Of a stretch of 64,000 nucleotides of DNA, positions 25,997 to 33,872 are shown one piece after another (position 1 is the first letter of the stretch; every line of letters begins with the position of its first letter). Under the pieces are notes generated by a model. The model saw nothing but the letters and a program-made list of their open reading frames with translations, made no database searches and was not told the DNA's origin. Location of the stretch: positions 62,001-126,000 of the forward strand of contig NZ_JAGGJU010000008.1 in the NCBI RefSeq assembly GCF_017873095.1. The letters run 5' to 3'. A program made the translations under genes and the position numbers. The DNA is from Heterorhizobium halophytocola (GTDB lineage Bacteria > Pseudomonadota > Alphaproteobacteria > Rhizobiales > Rhizobiaceae).

Positions 25997-26755
25997 TCAG
26001 ACTAGGATCAGCGGCGTTGCATGGGATGCGGACGAGCGGCCCTCGGCAATCCGTGCCGCTTCGAGGGCGGCGATCTTCTCGTCGATCACCCGGCGGTCGA
26101 TCATGCCGTGCGGATTGGCCCTGGTCGGCATGGTCTCGGCCACATGGATGAAGCGCTCCTGCGCCACTGCATAGAGCCGCCGGAGTTCGACAAGCGGCTC
26201 GGCATGGTCGTCGACGCGCAGGTCGAGCCAGGGATAGTCCTGATCGCGATAGATCTTCAGGGCCGCCGCCTGCCGGCCGCGCTTGTCGCCGCCGGCACGC
26301 TCACCGGCCTCCATGGCGGCCAGCAGGCGTTCGGCAAAGGAGAGGTCCGTGCGATCCTTGTAGACGAGAAGCGTCTGCTGGATCACCTGCGGGCCGGCAA
26401 GCATATTGCCGGCCACCGACACATGGTCGTCGACCAGATGCCCGGCCCAGTCGATGCAGTTTTGCCCGGTGAACGCCGCATTGCGACCCTCGGCGTCGAT
26501 CAGGTGCAACTGGCGCTGTTCGGCGCCATCGTCCCGCATTCTGAGCCGGCTAATGATCTCGGCAGGCGCCACGCCCTCCGCCAGCAGCACCAGGCCGTCG
26601 GTGCCATAGGTCGGGTTGACGAAGGCCTGCGTGGCGATCGCGCCGAGACCGCCGCAGATATGCGGCACGACGGCGCCGGCGGCAAAGAACCGCGAGGCGA
26701 CGGCGATGCCGAGATAGCCGGTTTCGGGATCCCGTGCGACGATCGACCAGGTCAT
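25997..26755 (-). CDS. DUF1028 family protein
   Basis: 252-residue member of the DUF1028 family, whose structures show an Ntn-hydrolase-like fold without an established reaction. The family N-terminus MTWSIVARDPETGYLGIAVASRFFAAG is present; T2 directly after the initiator Met could serve as N-terminal nucleophile if Met is removed. GAIATQAFVNPTYG and SVAGNMLAGPQV are other conserved stretches. No signal peptide is seen. It lies 3 bases after the gamma-glutamyltransferase homologue and upstream of the ATPase, so a role in processing the imported peptide is likely but unproven. Confidence 0.8.
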   Translation of the reverse strand: MTWSIVARDPETGYLGIAVASRFFAAGAVVPHICGGLGAIATQAFVNPTYGTDGLVLLAEGVAPAEIISRLRMRDDGAEQRQLHLIDAEGRNAAFTGQNCIDWAGHLVDDHVSVAGNMLAGPQVIQQTLLVYKDRTDLSFAERLLAAMEAGERAGGDKRGRQAAALKIYRDQDYPWLDLRVDDHAEPLVELRRLYAVAQERFIHVAETMPTRANPHGMIDRRVIDEKIAALEAARIAEGRSSASHATPLILV

Positions 26756-26758
26756 CTT

Positions 26759-28540
26759 TTATCTCCCGATCGCATAGGCCTGCATCAGCCGCGGGGTTGC
26801 GGCAGCACGCATCAGGCCGTTTTCGTCCCGCCGTGCGGCTGTCAGGCGGCCGACGGTCCATTCGTCCGCCGGCGACAGCCGGTGGCCGCGGGCGGTGAGG
26901 TCCGCCAGCACGTCGGCACCGATATTCTTCTCGATCATCACGCCACCCGGCGCGCGGGTGCGTGGATAGAACGAGCCGGGGAAATGCGTCGTGTGGAACA
27001 GCGGCATGTCGATGGCCGCCTGCAGGTTCTGCCTGTGGTGCACATAGCGCAGGAAGAAGGAGAGCTGCCACTGGTCCTGCTGGTCGCCGCCCGGCGTGCC
27101 GAAGGCAAGCGTCGGTCGGCCCTCGAACAGGGCCAGCGACGGGGTCAGCGTCGTGCGCGGACGCTTGCCCGGTGCCAGCGAGGTCGGCAGGCCTTCCTTC
27201 AGCCAGAACATCTGGGCGCGGGAATTCAGGCAGAAACCGAGACCCGGCACGATCGGCGAAGACTGCAGCCAGCCACCCGACGGGGTGACGGACACCATGT
27301 TGCCCTCGGCATCGATGACGTCGATATGCACGGTGTCGCCGCGCTTTTCGGTCAGATGCGACATCGTCGGCTCGTAGACCGCACCGGTCTCCATGCCGGA
27401 CAACATGGCCATGGTGGCATCGTATTGCGCTTCGAAACCGGGAAGCTTGCCGGGCATCAGGTCCAAGGCCGCCGTCTTGCCGATCAGCTTGCGCCGCGCG
27501 TCGTTGTAGGGGGCCGACAGCAGGGTTTCCATCGGGATCTCGGCAAAGGCCGGATCGCCGTAATAGACTTCGCGGTCGGCAAAGGCGAGTTTCATCGCCT
27601 CGACGACATGGTGGACGAAGTCGGCGCCGCAGGGATCCATGGCGGCAAGGTCGAAGCCCTTCAGCAGTGCCAGCGACTGCAGCAGCACCGGCCCCTGGCC
27701 CCAGGGGCCCTGCTTGGCGACCGTCCAGCCGTGATAGTCGTAGGTGGTCGGCGCCTCGATCGTCGCCTTCCAGTTGGCCATGTCGTCAGCGGTCAGCACG
27801 CCCTTGTGCTTCGTGCCGCTGGCATCCATGACCTCGGCGGTCTTCAGATAGGTGTCGATCGCCTCGGCGACGAAGCCGCGATAGAAGGCATCGCGCGCCT
27901 TGTCGATCTGGTTCTCCCGGCCCGACACGCTTTCGGATTCGGCAACGACGCGCTTCCAGGTTTCGGCCAGAACCGGATTGCAGAACAGTTCGCTCGCCTC
28001 GGGCGCCTTGCCGCCGGGCAGCCAGGTCTCGTGCGAGGTCGGCCATTCCTTTTCGAAGAAATCACCGAGGCCCTTGATGGTGGCGGCCACGCGCGGCAGC
28101 ATCGGGTGACCTTTTTCCGCATAGTGGATCGCCGGCTCCAGCACGTCGCGCACCGTCAGGCGACCATAGTCGCGCAGCATCAGCATCCAGCCGTCGAAGG
28201 CACCGGGGATGACGGTGGCCAGCAGGCCATCGCCGGGAATGATCTTCAGTCCTTCGGCCGTGTAATGCTCGATCGTCGCACCCGCCGGTGCGGGCGCCTG
28301 GGCACAGATCACCTCGACCTTCTTGTTCCTGGCCGAGTAGATGATCGCCGGCATGTCGCCGCCCGGACCGTTCAGATGCGGTTCGAAGATCTGCAGGGCA
28401 AAGCCGGTGGCAACTGCCGCGTCGAAGGCGTTGCCGCCCTTTTCCAGAATGCTCATGCCGACGGCAGACGCCATCCAGTGGGTGGAGGTGACGACGCCGA
28501 AAGTGCCGAGAATTTCGGGGCGTGTGGTAAAGTCCGACAT
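26759..28540 (-). CDS. Gamma-glutamyltransferase family protein (no signal peptide)
   Basis: GGT-type Ntn hydrolase, 593 residues, normally cleaved into large and small subunits before a threonine. The predicted nucleophile is T403 in GDTVHIDVIDAEGNMVSVT, aligning with T391 of E. coli GGT. GPGGDMPAIIYS near residue 60 and FGTPGGDQQDQWQL near the C-terminus match family binding loops. It starts MSDFTTRPEIL with no signal peptide, so it should be cytoplasmic and act after uptake, unlike periplasmic E. coli GGT. The operon pairs it with a GsiA-like importer. Cephalosporin acylase-like activity is an alternative. Confidence 0.85.
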   Translation of the reverse strand: MSDFTTRPEILGTFGVVTSTHWMASAVGMSILEKGGNAFDAAVATGFALQIFEPHLNGPGGDMPAIIYSARNKKVEVICAQAPAPAGATIEHYTAEGLKIIPGDGLLATVIPGAFDGWMLMLRDYGRLTVRDVLEPAIHYAEKGHPMLPRVAATIKGLGDFFEKEWPTSHETWLPGGKAPEASELFCNPVLAETWKRVVAESESVSGRENQIDKARDAFYRGFVAEAIDTYLKTAEVMDASGTKHKGVLTADDMANWKATIEAPTTYDYHGWTVAKQGPWGQGPVLLQSLALLKGFDLAAMDPCGADFVHHVVEAMKLAFADREVYYGDPAFAEIPMETLLSAPYNDARRKLIGKTAALDLMPGKLPGFEAQYDATMAMLSGMETGAVYEPTMSHLTEKRGDTVHIDVIDAEGNMVSVTPSGGWLQSSPIVPGLGFCLNSRAQMFWLKEGLPTSLAPGKRPRTTLTPSLALFEGRPTLAFGTPGGDQQDQWQLSFFLRYVHHRQNLQAAIDMPLFHTTHFPGSFYPRTRAPGGVMIEKNIGADVLADLTARGHRLSPADEWTVGRLTAARRDENGLMRAAATPRLMQAYAIGR

Positions 28541-28567
28541 CGAAGAAATACCTTTCAGAAAGTCAAA

Positions 28568-29443
28568 TCAGGTTTCGCGCGGGTCGAGCGCATCGCGCAG
28601 GCCGTCGCCAAGCAGGTTGAAGCCGATCACCACGAGGAAGATCGCGGCACCGGGGAACATCGCCATCCACGGTGCCTGGCTGAGGAAGTTCTTGGCCACG
28701 TTCAGCATCGAGCCCCAGGAAGGCGACGGCGGTTGCTGGCCAAGCCCGAGGAAGGAGAGGCTCGCTTCGGCGATGATCGCGGTTGCCACCGTCAGCGTCG
28801 CCTGGACGATGATCGGCGCCACGATGTTCGGCAGGATGTAGCGGCCCATGATCTCGAAATGGTTGAGGCCGATCGAGCGGGCCCCCTCGATGTAATCCTC
28901 GGTCCTGACCGCGATCACCTGGCCGCGCGTCAGCCGGATGAAGACCGGCATTGCCGAAAGGCCGATGGCGATCATCGCGTTCATCAGGCTCGGCCCGAGA
29001 AAGGCGGCGAGCGCAATCGCCATGACGAGGAAGGGCAGGGCGAGAAAGGCTTCGGTGATACGCGAAATGACCATGTCGACCCAGCCGCCGAAATAGCCGG
29101 CGAGCAGACCAAAAGGGACACCGGTGATGATGGCGATCGCGACCGAGATGGTCCCGGCCATCAGCGAGGCCTGGGCGCCCCAGATCATCCGCGAGAGGAT
29201 GTCGCGCCCGAGTTCGTCGGTGCCCATCAGGTGGGCGGCCGTCGGCGCCTTGCGGATCGCGCTCCAGCTGGAGGCGATCGGATCGTCGATCGGCAGGATC
29301 GGCGCGGCAATCGCGATCAACGCAAAGAACAGCACGATGGCGAAACCGGCAATGGCGCTCGGATTGCGTTTCAGCTTCTTCCAGATGCGGCTTTGGCTGC
29401 GCGTTTCGGTCTCGGCCACAAGGGCGGTATCGACGGCACTCAT
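28568..29443 (-). CDS. Peptide-type ABC importer permease (DppC/GsiD-like)
   Basis: Second membrane subunit, 291 residues. The N-terminal helix begins about residue 30; LMGTDELGRDILSRMIWGAQASL is the DppC landmark (read in parts), and the EAA loop reads YIEGARSIGLNHFEIMGRYILPN. The start at 29443 overlaps the preceding permease stop as ATGA. A long in-frame extension upstream lies over the other permease and is not used. The family includes dipeptide, nickel and glutathione importers; context favours a gamma-glutamyl compound. Confidence 0.9.
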   Translation of the reverse strand: MSAVDTALVAETETRSQSRIWKKLKRNPSAIAGFAIVLFFALIAIAAPILPIDDPIASSWSAIRKAPTAAHLMGTDELGRDILSRMIWGAQASLMAGTISVAIAIITGVPFGLLAGYFGGWVDMVISRITEAFLALPFLVMAIALAAFLGPSLMNAMIAIGLSAMPVFIRLTRGQVIAVRTEDYIEGARSIGLNHFEIMGRYILPNIVAPIIVQATLTVATAIIAEASLSFLGLGQQPPSPSWGSMLNVAKNFLSQAPWMAMFPGAAIFLVVIGFNLLGDGLRDALDPRET

Positions 29444-30387
29444 AGGCTGGCCCTCAGACGCGGGTTGAGCAGGACGAACAGCACGTCTGCGACGAGGTTC
29501 ATGAAGATGAAGCCGACGGCGGTGCAGAGCACGATGCCCTGGACGACGGCGTAGTCGCGGTTGAACACGGCATCGACGATCAGCTTGCCGAAGCCGGGAA
29601 TGGTGAAGATCTGCTCGGTCAGCACCGCGCCTGCCAGAAGCTCGCCGAAGAGCAGGGCGCTCAAGGTGACGATCGGCAGAAGCGCGTTGCGGAAGGCATG
29701 GCTCAGGATCACCTCGCGCCACGACAACCCCTTGGCGCGGGCGGTGCGGATATAGTCGGTGCTGAGCACGCTCAGCATCGCCGACCGCGTGTGGCGCATC
29801 AGGGTCGCGGCAAGCGCCGAGCCGAGCACGAAGGACGGCATCAGCATGGTCTCGATCGAGCGGACGGGGTCGCTGAAGAAGGGTTCGTAGCCGGAGGCCG
29901 GCAGCCAGCCGAGATTCACCGAGACCAGGAGGATCAGCATGATGCCAAGCCAGAAATTGGGAATGGACAGGCCCGAGAGCGCGACGATGTTGGCGACATA
30001 ATCGAGAATGGAGTTCTTCTTCACCGCGGCCAGAATGCCGGTCGGAACGCCGATCACGAAGGCGAAGATCATCGACATGATGGCAAGCTGGATGGTGACG
30101 GGCAGTTTCTGGCCGATCAGGACCAGCACCGGCTGGTTGGTGCGCAGCGATATGCCGAGATCGCCCTTCAGCGCAGACAGCATCCAGTGCCAGTATTGAA
30201 GGATGATCGGATCGTTCAGATGGTACTTGGCGCGCAATGTCGCCAGCAATTCGGGGGTGCGGTCTTCGCCTGCGAGCGCCAGCACCGGATCGCCGGGCAA
30301 AAGCTTCTGCAGGGAAAAGACGAAGATCGAGATGATCAGCAGGGTCGGGATCGCAACCAGCAGCCGCTTTCCGATGTAAACGAACAT
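29440..30387 (-). CDS. Peptide-type ABC importer permease (DppB/GsiC-like)
   Basis: First permease, 315 residues. The N-terminus MFVYIGKRLLVAIPTLLIISI and the DppB signature FSLQKLLPGDPVLALAGED, then the EAA-type loop YIRTARAKGLSWREVILSHAFRNAL (read in parts), are typical. The start at 30387 is chosen because the upstream dozen codons in frame are not conserved-looking and GGAAG precedes this ATG. The gap to the binding-protein gene holds a perfect stem-loop. It forms the heterodimeric channel with the 28568-29443 product. Confidence 0.9.
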   Translation of the reverse strand: MFVYIGKRLLVAIPTLLIISIFVFSLQKLLPGDPVLALAGEDRTPELLATLRAKYHLNDPIILQYWHWMLSALKGDLGISLRTNQPVLVLIGQKLPVTIQLAIMSMIFAFVIGVPTGILAAVKKNSILDYVANIVALSGLSIPNFWLGIMLILLVSVNLGWLPASGYEPFFSDPVRSIETMLMPSFVLGSALAATLMRHTRSAMLSVLSTDYIRTARAKGLSWREVILSHAFRNALLPIVTLSALLFGELLAGAVLTEQIFTIPGFGKLIVDAVFNRDYAVVQGIVLCTAVGFIFMNLVADVLFVLLNPRLRASL

Positions 30388-30414
30388 ATCAGCGTTCTTC
30401 CATGGGCCTTGAGA

Positions 30415-30440
30415 GTGCCGCACGGTCTCCCGTGCGGCAC
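30415..30440 (-). promoter_or_regulatory. Stem-loop between binding protein and permease genes
   Basis: A perfect 11-pair stem (30415-30425 with 30430-30440) and a four-base loop lie between the binding-protein stop and the permease start, without a T-run. Same placement as the hairpins after ugpB, matP and lacE; probable mRNA-stabilising or attenuating element. Confidence 0.65.
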
Positions 30441-30458
30441 GCGAAAGCGTGGGAGGCC

Positions 30459-31970
30459 TCAGCCTTCCTTCTTCATGCCGACCAGACGGATCATGCCATC
30501 GGGCGACGGCACGAAGCCGGTGACCTTCTTGTTCAGCGCCCAGATCCAGGACTGGTGGCCGAGATAGATGATCGGCAGGTCGTCCTCGAGGATCTTCTGC
30601 GCGGCGTCGTATTTTTCCTTGCGCACCGTATCGTCGGTCGAAGCGCGCGCGCCGTTCAGCGCTGCATCCACGTCGGCATTGCAGTAATGCGTATCGTTGA
30701 TGCCGCCCTTGCAGGTGACGAACTGGTGGATATTGCCGTCAGGGTCGACGCGGCCCGACCAGTCGGAGCGGCTCAGCTGATAGTTGCCTGCGGTCTGTTC
30801 CGACAGCAGCGTGGCGAACTCGGTCGACTTCAGCGTCACGTCGAAGCCGGCTTCGGCCACCATCGACTGGACGATCTGCATCATCTGCTGGGCGATCGGG
30901 TTGTTGGGGATCTGCAGTTCGACGGGAACGCGGTCATAGCCGGCTTCCTTGATCAGCGCCTTGGCCTTGTCGAGGTCGCGGGCCGGCACCGGAATGTCCT
31001 TGTCGTACCAGGGGCTGTTCGGCGGGAAGGGCTGGTTGCCGGCAACGGCGGTGCCTTCATAGACGATGTTCATCAGCGCGTCGCGGTCGATCGCCAGCGA
31101 GAAGGCCTGACGCAGGCGCTTGTCCTTGCCGAACGGATTGTCGGCCTTGGGGCCGTTGGCGACGTTGGCATAGAGTGCCATGTAGCCGATATTGACGACG
31201 GCCTGGTAGTCGAGGTTGGCGTCTTCCTTCACCGACTTGGCGTCGGTGGCGGCCAGCCGCTCGATCATGTCGAGGTCGCCGGAGCGCAGGTTGGCAAGCC
31301 GAACGGTCGTGTCGGGGATCGGCAGATAGGTGACCTTGTCGATGAAGATGTTGTCGGCGTTCCAGTAGTCCTTGAACTTCTCAAGCACGATGCGGTCCTG
31401 CTGGACGCGCTCCACGAACTTGAACGGACCAGCGCAGACCGGATGGTCGCCGAACTTGGCGCCGAGTTCCTCGGCGGCCTTGGGGGAGACCATCATGCCG
31501 GCACGGTCGGAAAGCTGCGCGATCAGCGTGGCATCCGGCTGCTTCAGGTGGAAGGTGACCTCATAGGGACCGGTCGCCTCGACGGTGTCGATCGAGGACA
31601 GCTCGCTCTTGCGACGCGATTCTTCCAGCGTCTTGTTGCGGTTGATGGTGTAGACCACGGCATCGGCATTGAAGTCGGTCTCGTCCTGGAACTTGACGCC
31701 TTCGCGCAGCTTCATGGTCAGCGTCTTGCCGTCGTCGGACCATTTCCATTCGGTGGCGAGCTGCGGAACGATCTTCAGTTCCGGGGTCACATCGACCAGC
31801 TTGTCGCACATCGCGGTGTAGACGATGCGGCCGACGAAGGTGCGCGACTGGGCGGGATCCAGCACGTCGGCATCGTCCTGCAGGCCGATCTTCAGTTCGG
31901 TGGCTGCGGCCGGAAGGGCGAAGAATGCGCTGGCGAGCAGCGCGGCGGCTATGCGGGAATAGGGTTTCAT
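30459..31970 (-). CDS. Peptide-type ABC importer substrate-binding protein
   Basis: SBP family 5 (DppA/OppA/GsiB) periplasmic protein, 503 residues. Signal peptide residues 1-23 end PAAA; the mature part begins TELKIGLQDDADVLDPAQS, the usual family N-terminus. The conserved middle segment is NPFGKDKRLRQAFSLAIDRDALM; the VCAGPFKFVE motif occurs near residue 175. AGAGGAAG precedes the start. It is downstream of the GntR gene on the same strand with 89 bases between. The ligand is unproven; the operon suggests glutathione or another gamma-glutamyl peptide. Confidence 0.9.
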   Translation of the reverse strand: MKPYSRIAAALLASAFFALPAAATELKIGLQDDADVLDPAQSRTFVGRIVYTAMCDKLVDVTPELKIVPQLATEWKWSDDGKTLTMKLREGVKFQDETDFNADAVVYTINRNKTLEESRRKSELSSIDTVEATGPYEVTFHLKQPDATLIAQLSDRAGMMVSPKAAEELGAKFGDHPVCAGPFKFVERVQQDRIVLEKFKDYWNADNIFIDKVTYLPIPDTTVRLANLRSGDLDMIERLAATDAKSVKEDANLDYQAVVNIGYMALYANVANGPKADNPFGKDKRLRQAFSLAIDRDALMNIVYEGTAVAGNQPFPPNSPWYDKDIPVPARDLDKAKALIKEAGYDRVPVELQIPNNPIAQQMMQIVQSMVAEAGFDVTLKSTEFATLLSEQTAGNYQLSRSDWSGRVDPDGNIHQFVTCKGGINDTHYCNADVDAALNGARASTDDTVRKEKYDAAQKILEDDLPIIYLGHQSWIWALNKKVTGFVPSPDGMIRLVGMKKEG

Positions 31971-32059
31971 CGTGTTGTTCTTCCTCTGAGAGTTCTGGCT
32001 TCATGCGATCCCGGTTATGGCTCCGGGTTGGGATGGGCGACCCTTGGGCCGGGAGTTCC

Positions 32060-32788
32060 TTAGGGTGTCGAGGCCTCCAGCTGGTGGTCCATCGAAGTCT
32101 GGCGCACCAGGCGCTCCTGCAGCATCAGCAGATGCTGGCGCATGGCTTCGCCGGCACGGCCGGGATCGCGGGCGGCAATCGCCTCGATGATCATGTCGTG
32201 TTGAGAATTGGAAAGGGACATGGTGCCGGCGACGGAGCGGGCGCGTTCGCGGATCGCCTGCCATGCCTCGTCCTGGCGCACCCGGTTGACCACGTCGAAC
32301 AGCGACAGGAAAAGCTGGTTGCCGGCCGAAAGCGCGATCTGCCGGTGCAATGCCCCGTCCCAGAGCTCCTTGGAATCGGGGTCTCCGCTCTGGGTGATCT
32401 TGGCCGCAAGCTCGCGCATCCGCTCGACATCGGCGGGCTTGGCGCGAAGGGCGGCCAGCTGTGCCAGCTGCGGCTCGATCCGCAGGCGCACTTCCATGAT
32501 CTCCATGAAATTGGTTCCGGCGACGATCTCGCCGAGATGATCATGCCAGTCGCTGGGTTTCGGACCGAGATAGGTTCCGGATCCCTGCCGGCGCCAGATT
32601 AGTCCTTCCGCTTCAAGCACTTCCAGCGCCTGACGGATGGCCCGGCGACCAAGGCCGAGCGTCTCGCAAAGCGCCCGTTCGGTCGGCAGCTTGCCGTCTT
32701 CGTCAACTTCGCCGTGGGACAGCAGTTCGCGCAGACGCTCAAGAGCGTAATTGGCGTTATCGCTGGCAGAGGGCAGAGGTGTCGTCAT
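32060..32788 (-). CDS. GntR-family regulator of the peptide/gamma-glutamyl operon
   Basis: FadR-type regulator, 242 residues. The winged helix covers residues 12-75 with LPTERALCETLGLGRRAIRQALEVL and GLIWRRQGSGTYLG, read in parts; the FCD domain follows with ELWDGALHRQIALSAGNQ and QHDMIIEAIAARDPG. The ATG at 32788 is preferred, though a TTG five codons upstream at 32803 is also open; neither has a strong ribosome site, so the message may be nearly leaderless. It precedes the binding-protein gene and probably represses the operon. Confidence 0.82.
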   Translation of the reverse strand: MTTPLPSASDNANYALERLRELLSHGEVDEDGKLPTERALCETLGLGRRAIRQALEVLEAEGLIWRRQGSGTYLGPKPSDWHDHLGEIVAGTNFMEIMEVRLRIEPQLAQLAALRAKPADVERMRELAAKITQSGDPDSKELWDGALHRQIALSAGNQLFLSLFDVVNRVRQDEAWQAIRERARSVAGTMSLSNSQHDMIIEAIAARDPGRAGEAMRQHLLMLQERLVRQTSMDHQLEASTP

Positions 32789-32795
32789 AAAGGTT

Positions 32796-32817
32796 CGGAC
32801 CAATTTTTGATTGGTTC
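32796..32817. promoter_or_regulatory. Inverted repeat at the GntR gene start
   Basis: GGACCAAT and ATTGGTTC face each other across TTTTG just upstream of the GntR start codon. The TTGGTCC/GGACCAA form is common for FadR-type GntR operators, so autoregulation of this gene and its operon is plausible. Confidence 0.4.
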
Positions 32818-32918
32818 AAGCAAAGCCGCAAAATTCCAACCCGTCAAGCCGGTTTTTTGAGCATGATGTATTTTGCGGATTTTTTGGGCAGCGTGACGAT
32901 GTTCAGGCCGCGGTACCC

Positions 32919-33785
32919 TCAGTCGTGCAGGGCCGGGGCGGTTGCGCCGACCTTGGAGAAGATCTCGTCGGAGATCGCCCGGATCACGCGCTCATCGGCG
33001 CCGGGGCGCGGCACCAGGACGAATTCGACATCCTCGAGCGGCGGCAGGATGCCGGGGGGTATTTCACGCAGGCCCGAGGGTGCCATGCTGCGGGGCTGGA
33101 CGAGCACTCCCATGCCGGCGCGGGCCGCGGCCGTCAGCCCGCTGAGGCTGCTGCAGGTGCAGGCGATCCGCCAGTTGATCGACGCTGCCGTCAGCGCATC
33201 GATGGCAATCCGCCGGGTGACGCTCGGCGGCGGAAAGGCGATCAGCGGCAGGAAGGCGCCGCCGCGATGGACGATCTCCGGATCGCGGGCAAGCCAGACC
33301 AGCGGCTCGCGGTAGACAAGCTTGCCCCGGATGTCGCCGATCAGCCGCTTGGCGAAGACCAGGTCGATCTCGCCGTTCGACTGCATGTCGTAGAGCACGC
33401 CGCTCAGCGCCACGGTCAGCTGCAGGTCGATCTCGGGATGGCGCAGCGTGAAGCTTTCGAGCACGGCAGTCAGCCGATTGGTGGCAAAATCCTCGGATAC
33501 GCCAAGCCTCAGACGGCCGCGCAGCGGGAGTTCCGAAAACAGGCTGCTCACCTGCGCTTCGATTGCCAGCATGGCACGGGCATGGCCGAGCAGTGCCTCG
33601 CCATCGGGCGTCAATCCAACGCGGTGGGTGTCGCGCGCCAGAAGGCTGCGCTCGAGCGAGGCTTCCAGCCGCTGCACATGCTGGCTCACCGTCGACTGGC
33701 CGAGGCCCAGCGCTTCGGCCGCGCGGGTAAAACTGCCGTGCTCGGCAATGGTCAGGAAGCTGCGGAGGTGAACAAGATCCAGCAT
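32919..33785 (-). CDS. LysR-family transcriptional regulator
   Basis: LTTR of 288 residues. The N-terminal helix-turn-helix is HLRSFLTIAEHGSFTRAAEALGLGQSTVSQHVQRLE (residues 6-41, read in parts); the remainder is the two-lobed effector domain from about residue 90. It is divergent from the bile-acid:sodium-symporter-family gene at 33873 across an 87-base gap that contains a nested palindrome, so that transporter is the likely target. The effector is unknown. Confidence 0.88.
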   Translation of the reverse strand: MLDLVHLRSFLTIAEHGSFTRAAEALGLGQSTVSQHVQRLEASLERSLLARDTHRVGLTPDGEALLGHARAMLAIEAQVSSLFSELPLRGRLRLGVSEDFATNRLTAVLESFTLRHPEIDLQLTVALSGVLYDMQSNGEIDLVFAKRLIGDIRGKLVYREPLVWLARDPEIVHRGGAFLPLIAFPPPSVTRRIAIDALTAASINWRIACTCSSLSGLTAAARAGMGVLVQPRSMAPSGLREIPPGILPPLEDVEFVLVPRPGADERVIRAISDEIFSKVGATAPALHD

Positions 33786-33786
33786 G

Positions 33787-33836
33787 TTATCGCGGTTTTG
33801 AATAACTGTTATTCATTGCATCATGAAACGCGATAA
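33787..33836. promoter_or_regulatory. Nested palindromic LysR operator region
   Basis: A perfect inner palindrome, GAATAACTGTTATTC (33800-33814), is framed by an outer inverted repeat, TTATCGCG (33787-33794) with CGCGATAA (33829-33836). The inner site has the dyad shape of LTTR recognition sites, and the whole lies between the divergent start codons. Likely binding region of the LysR protein encoded beside it. Confidence 0.55.
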
Positions 33837-33872
33837 TGGCATATCGGACATACCCTGTCTCGAAGGATCGTC

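Noticed and set aside
26021..29554. 1177-codon open frame on the plus strand
   Set aside because: Lies wholly antisense to the DUF1028, GGT and permease genes. Its product is Arg/His/Gly-rich with no recognisable motifs, a common artefact of GC-rich third positions.
29444..29722. N-terminal extension of the DppC-like permease frame
   Set aside because: It overlaps the DppB-like gene and is low-complexity Arg-rich sequence.
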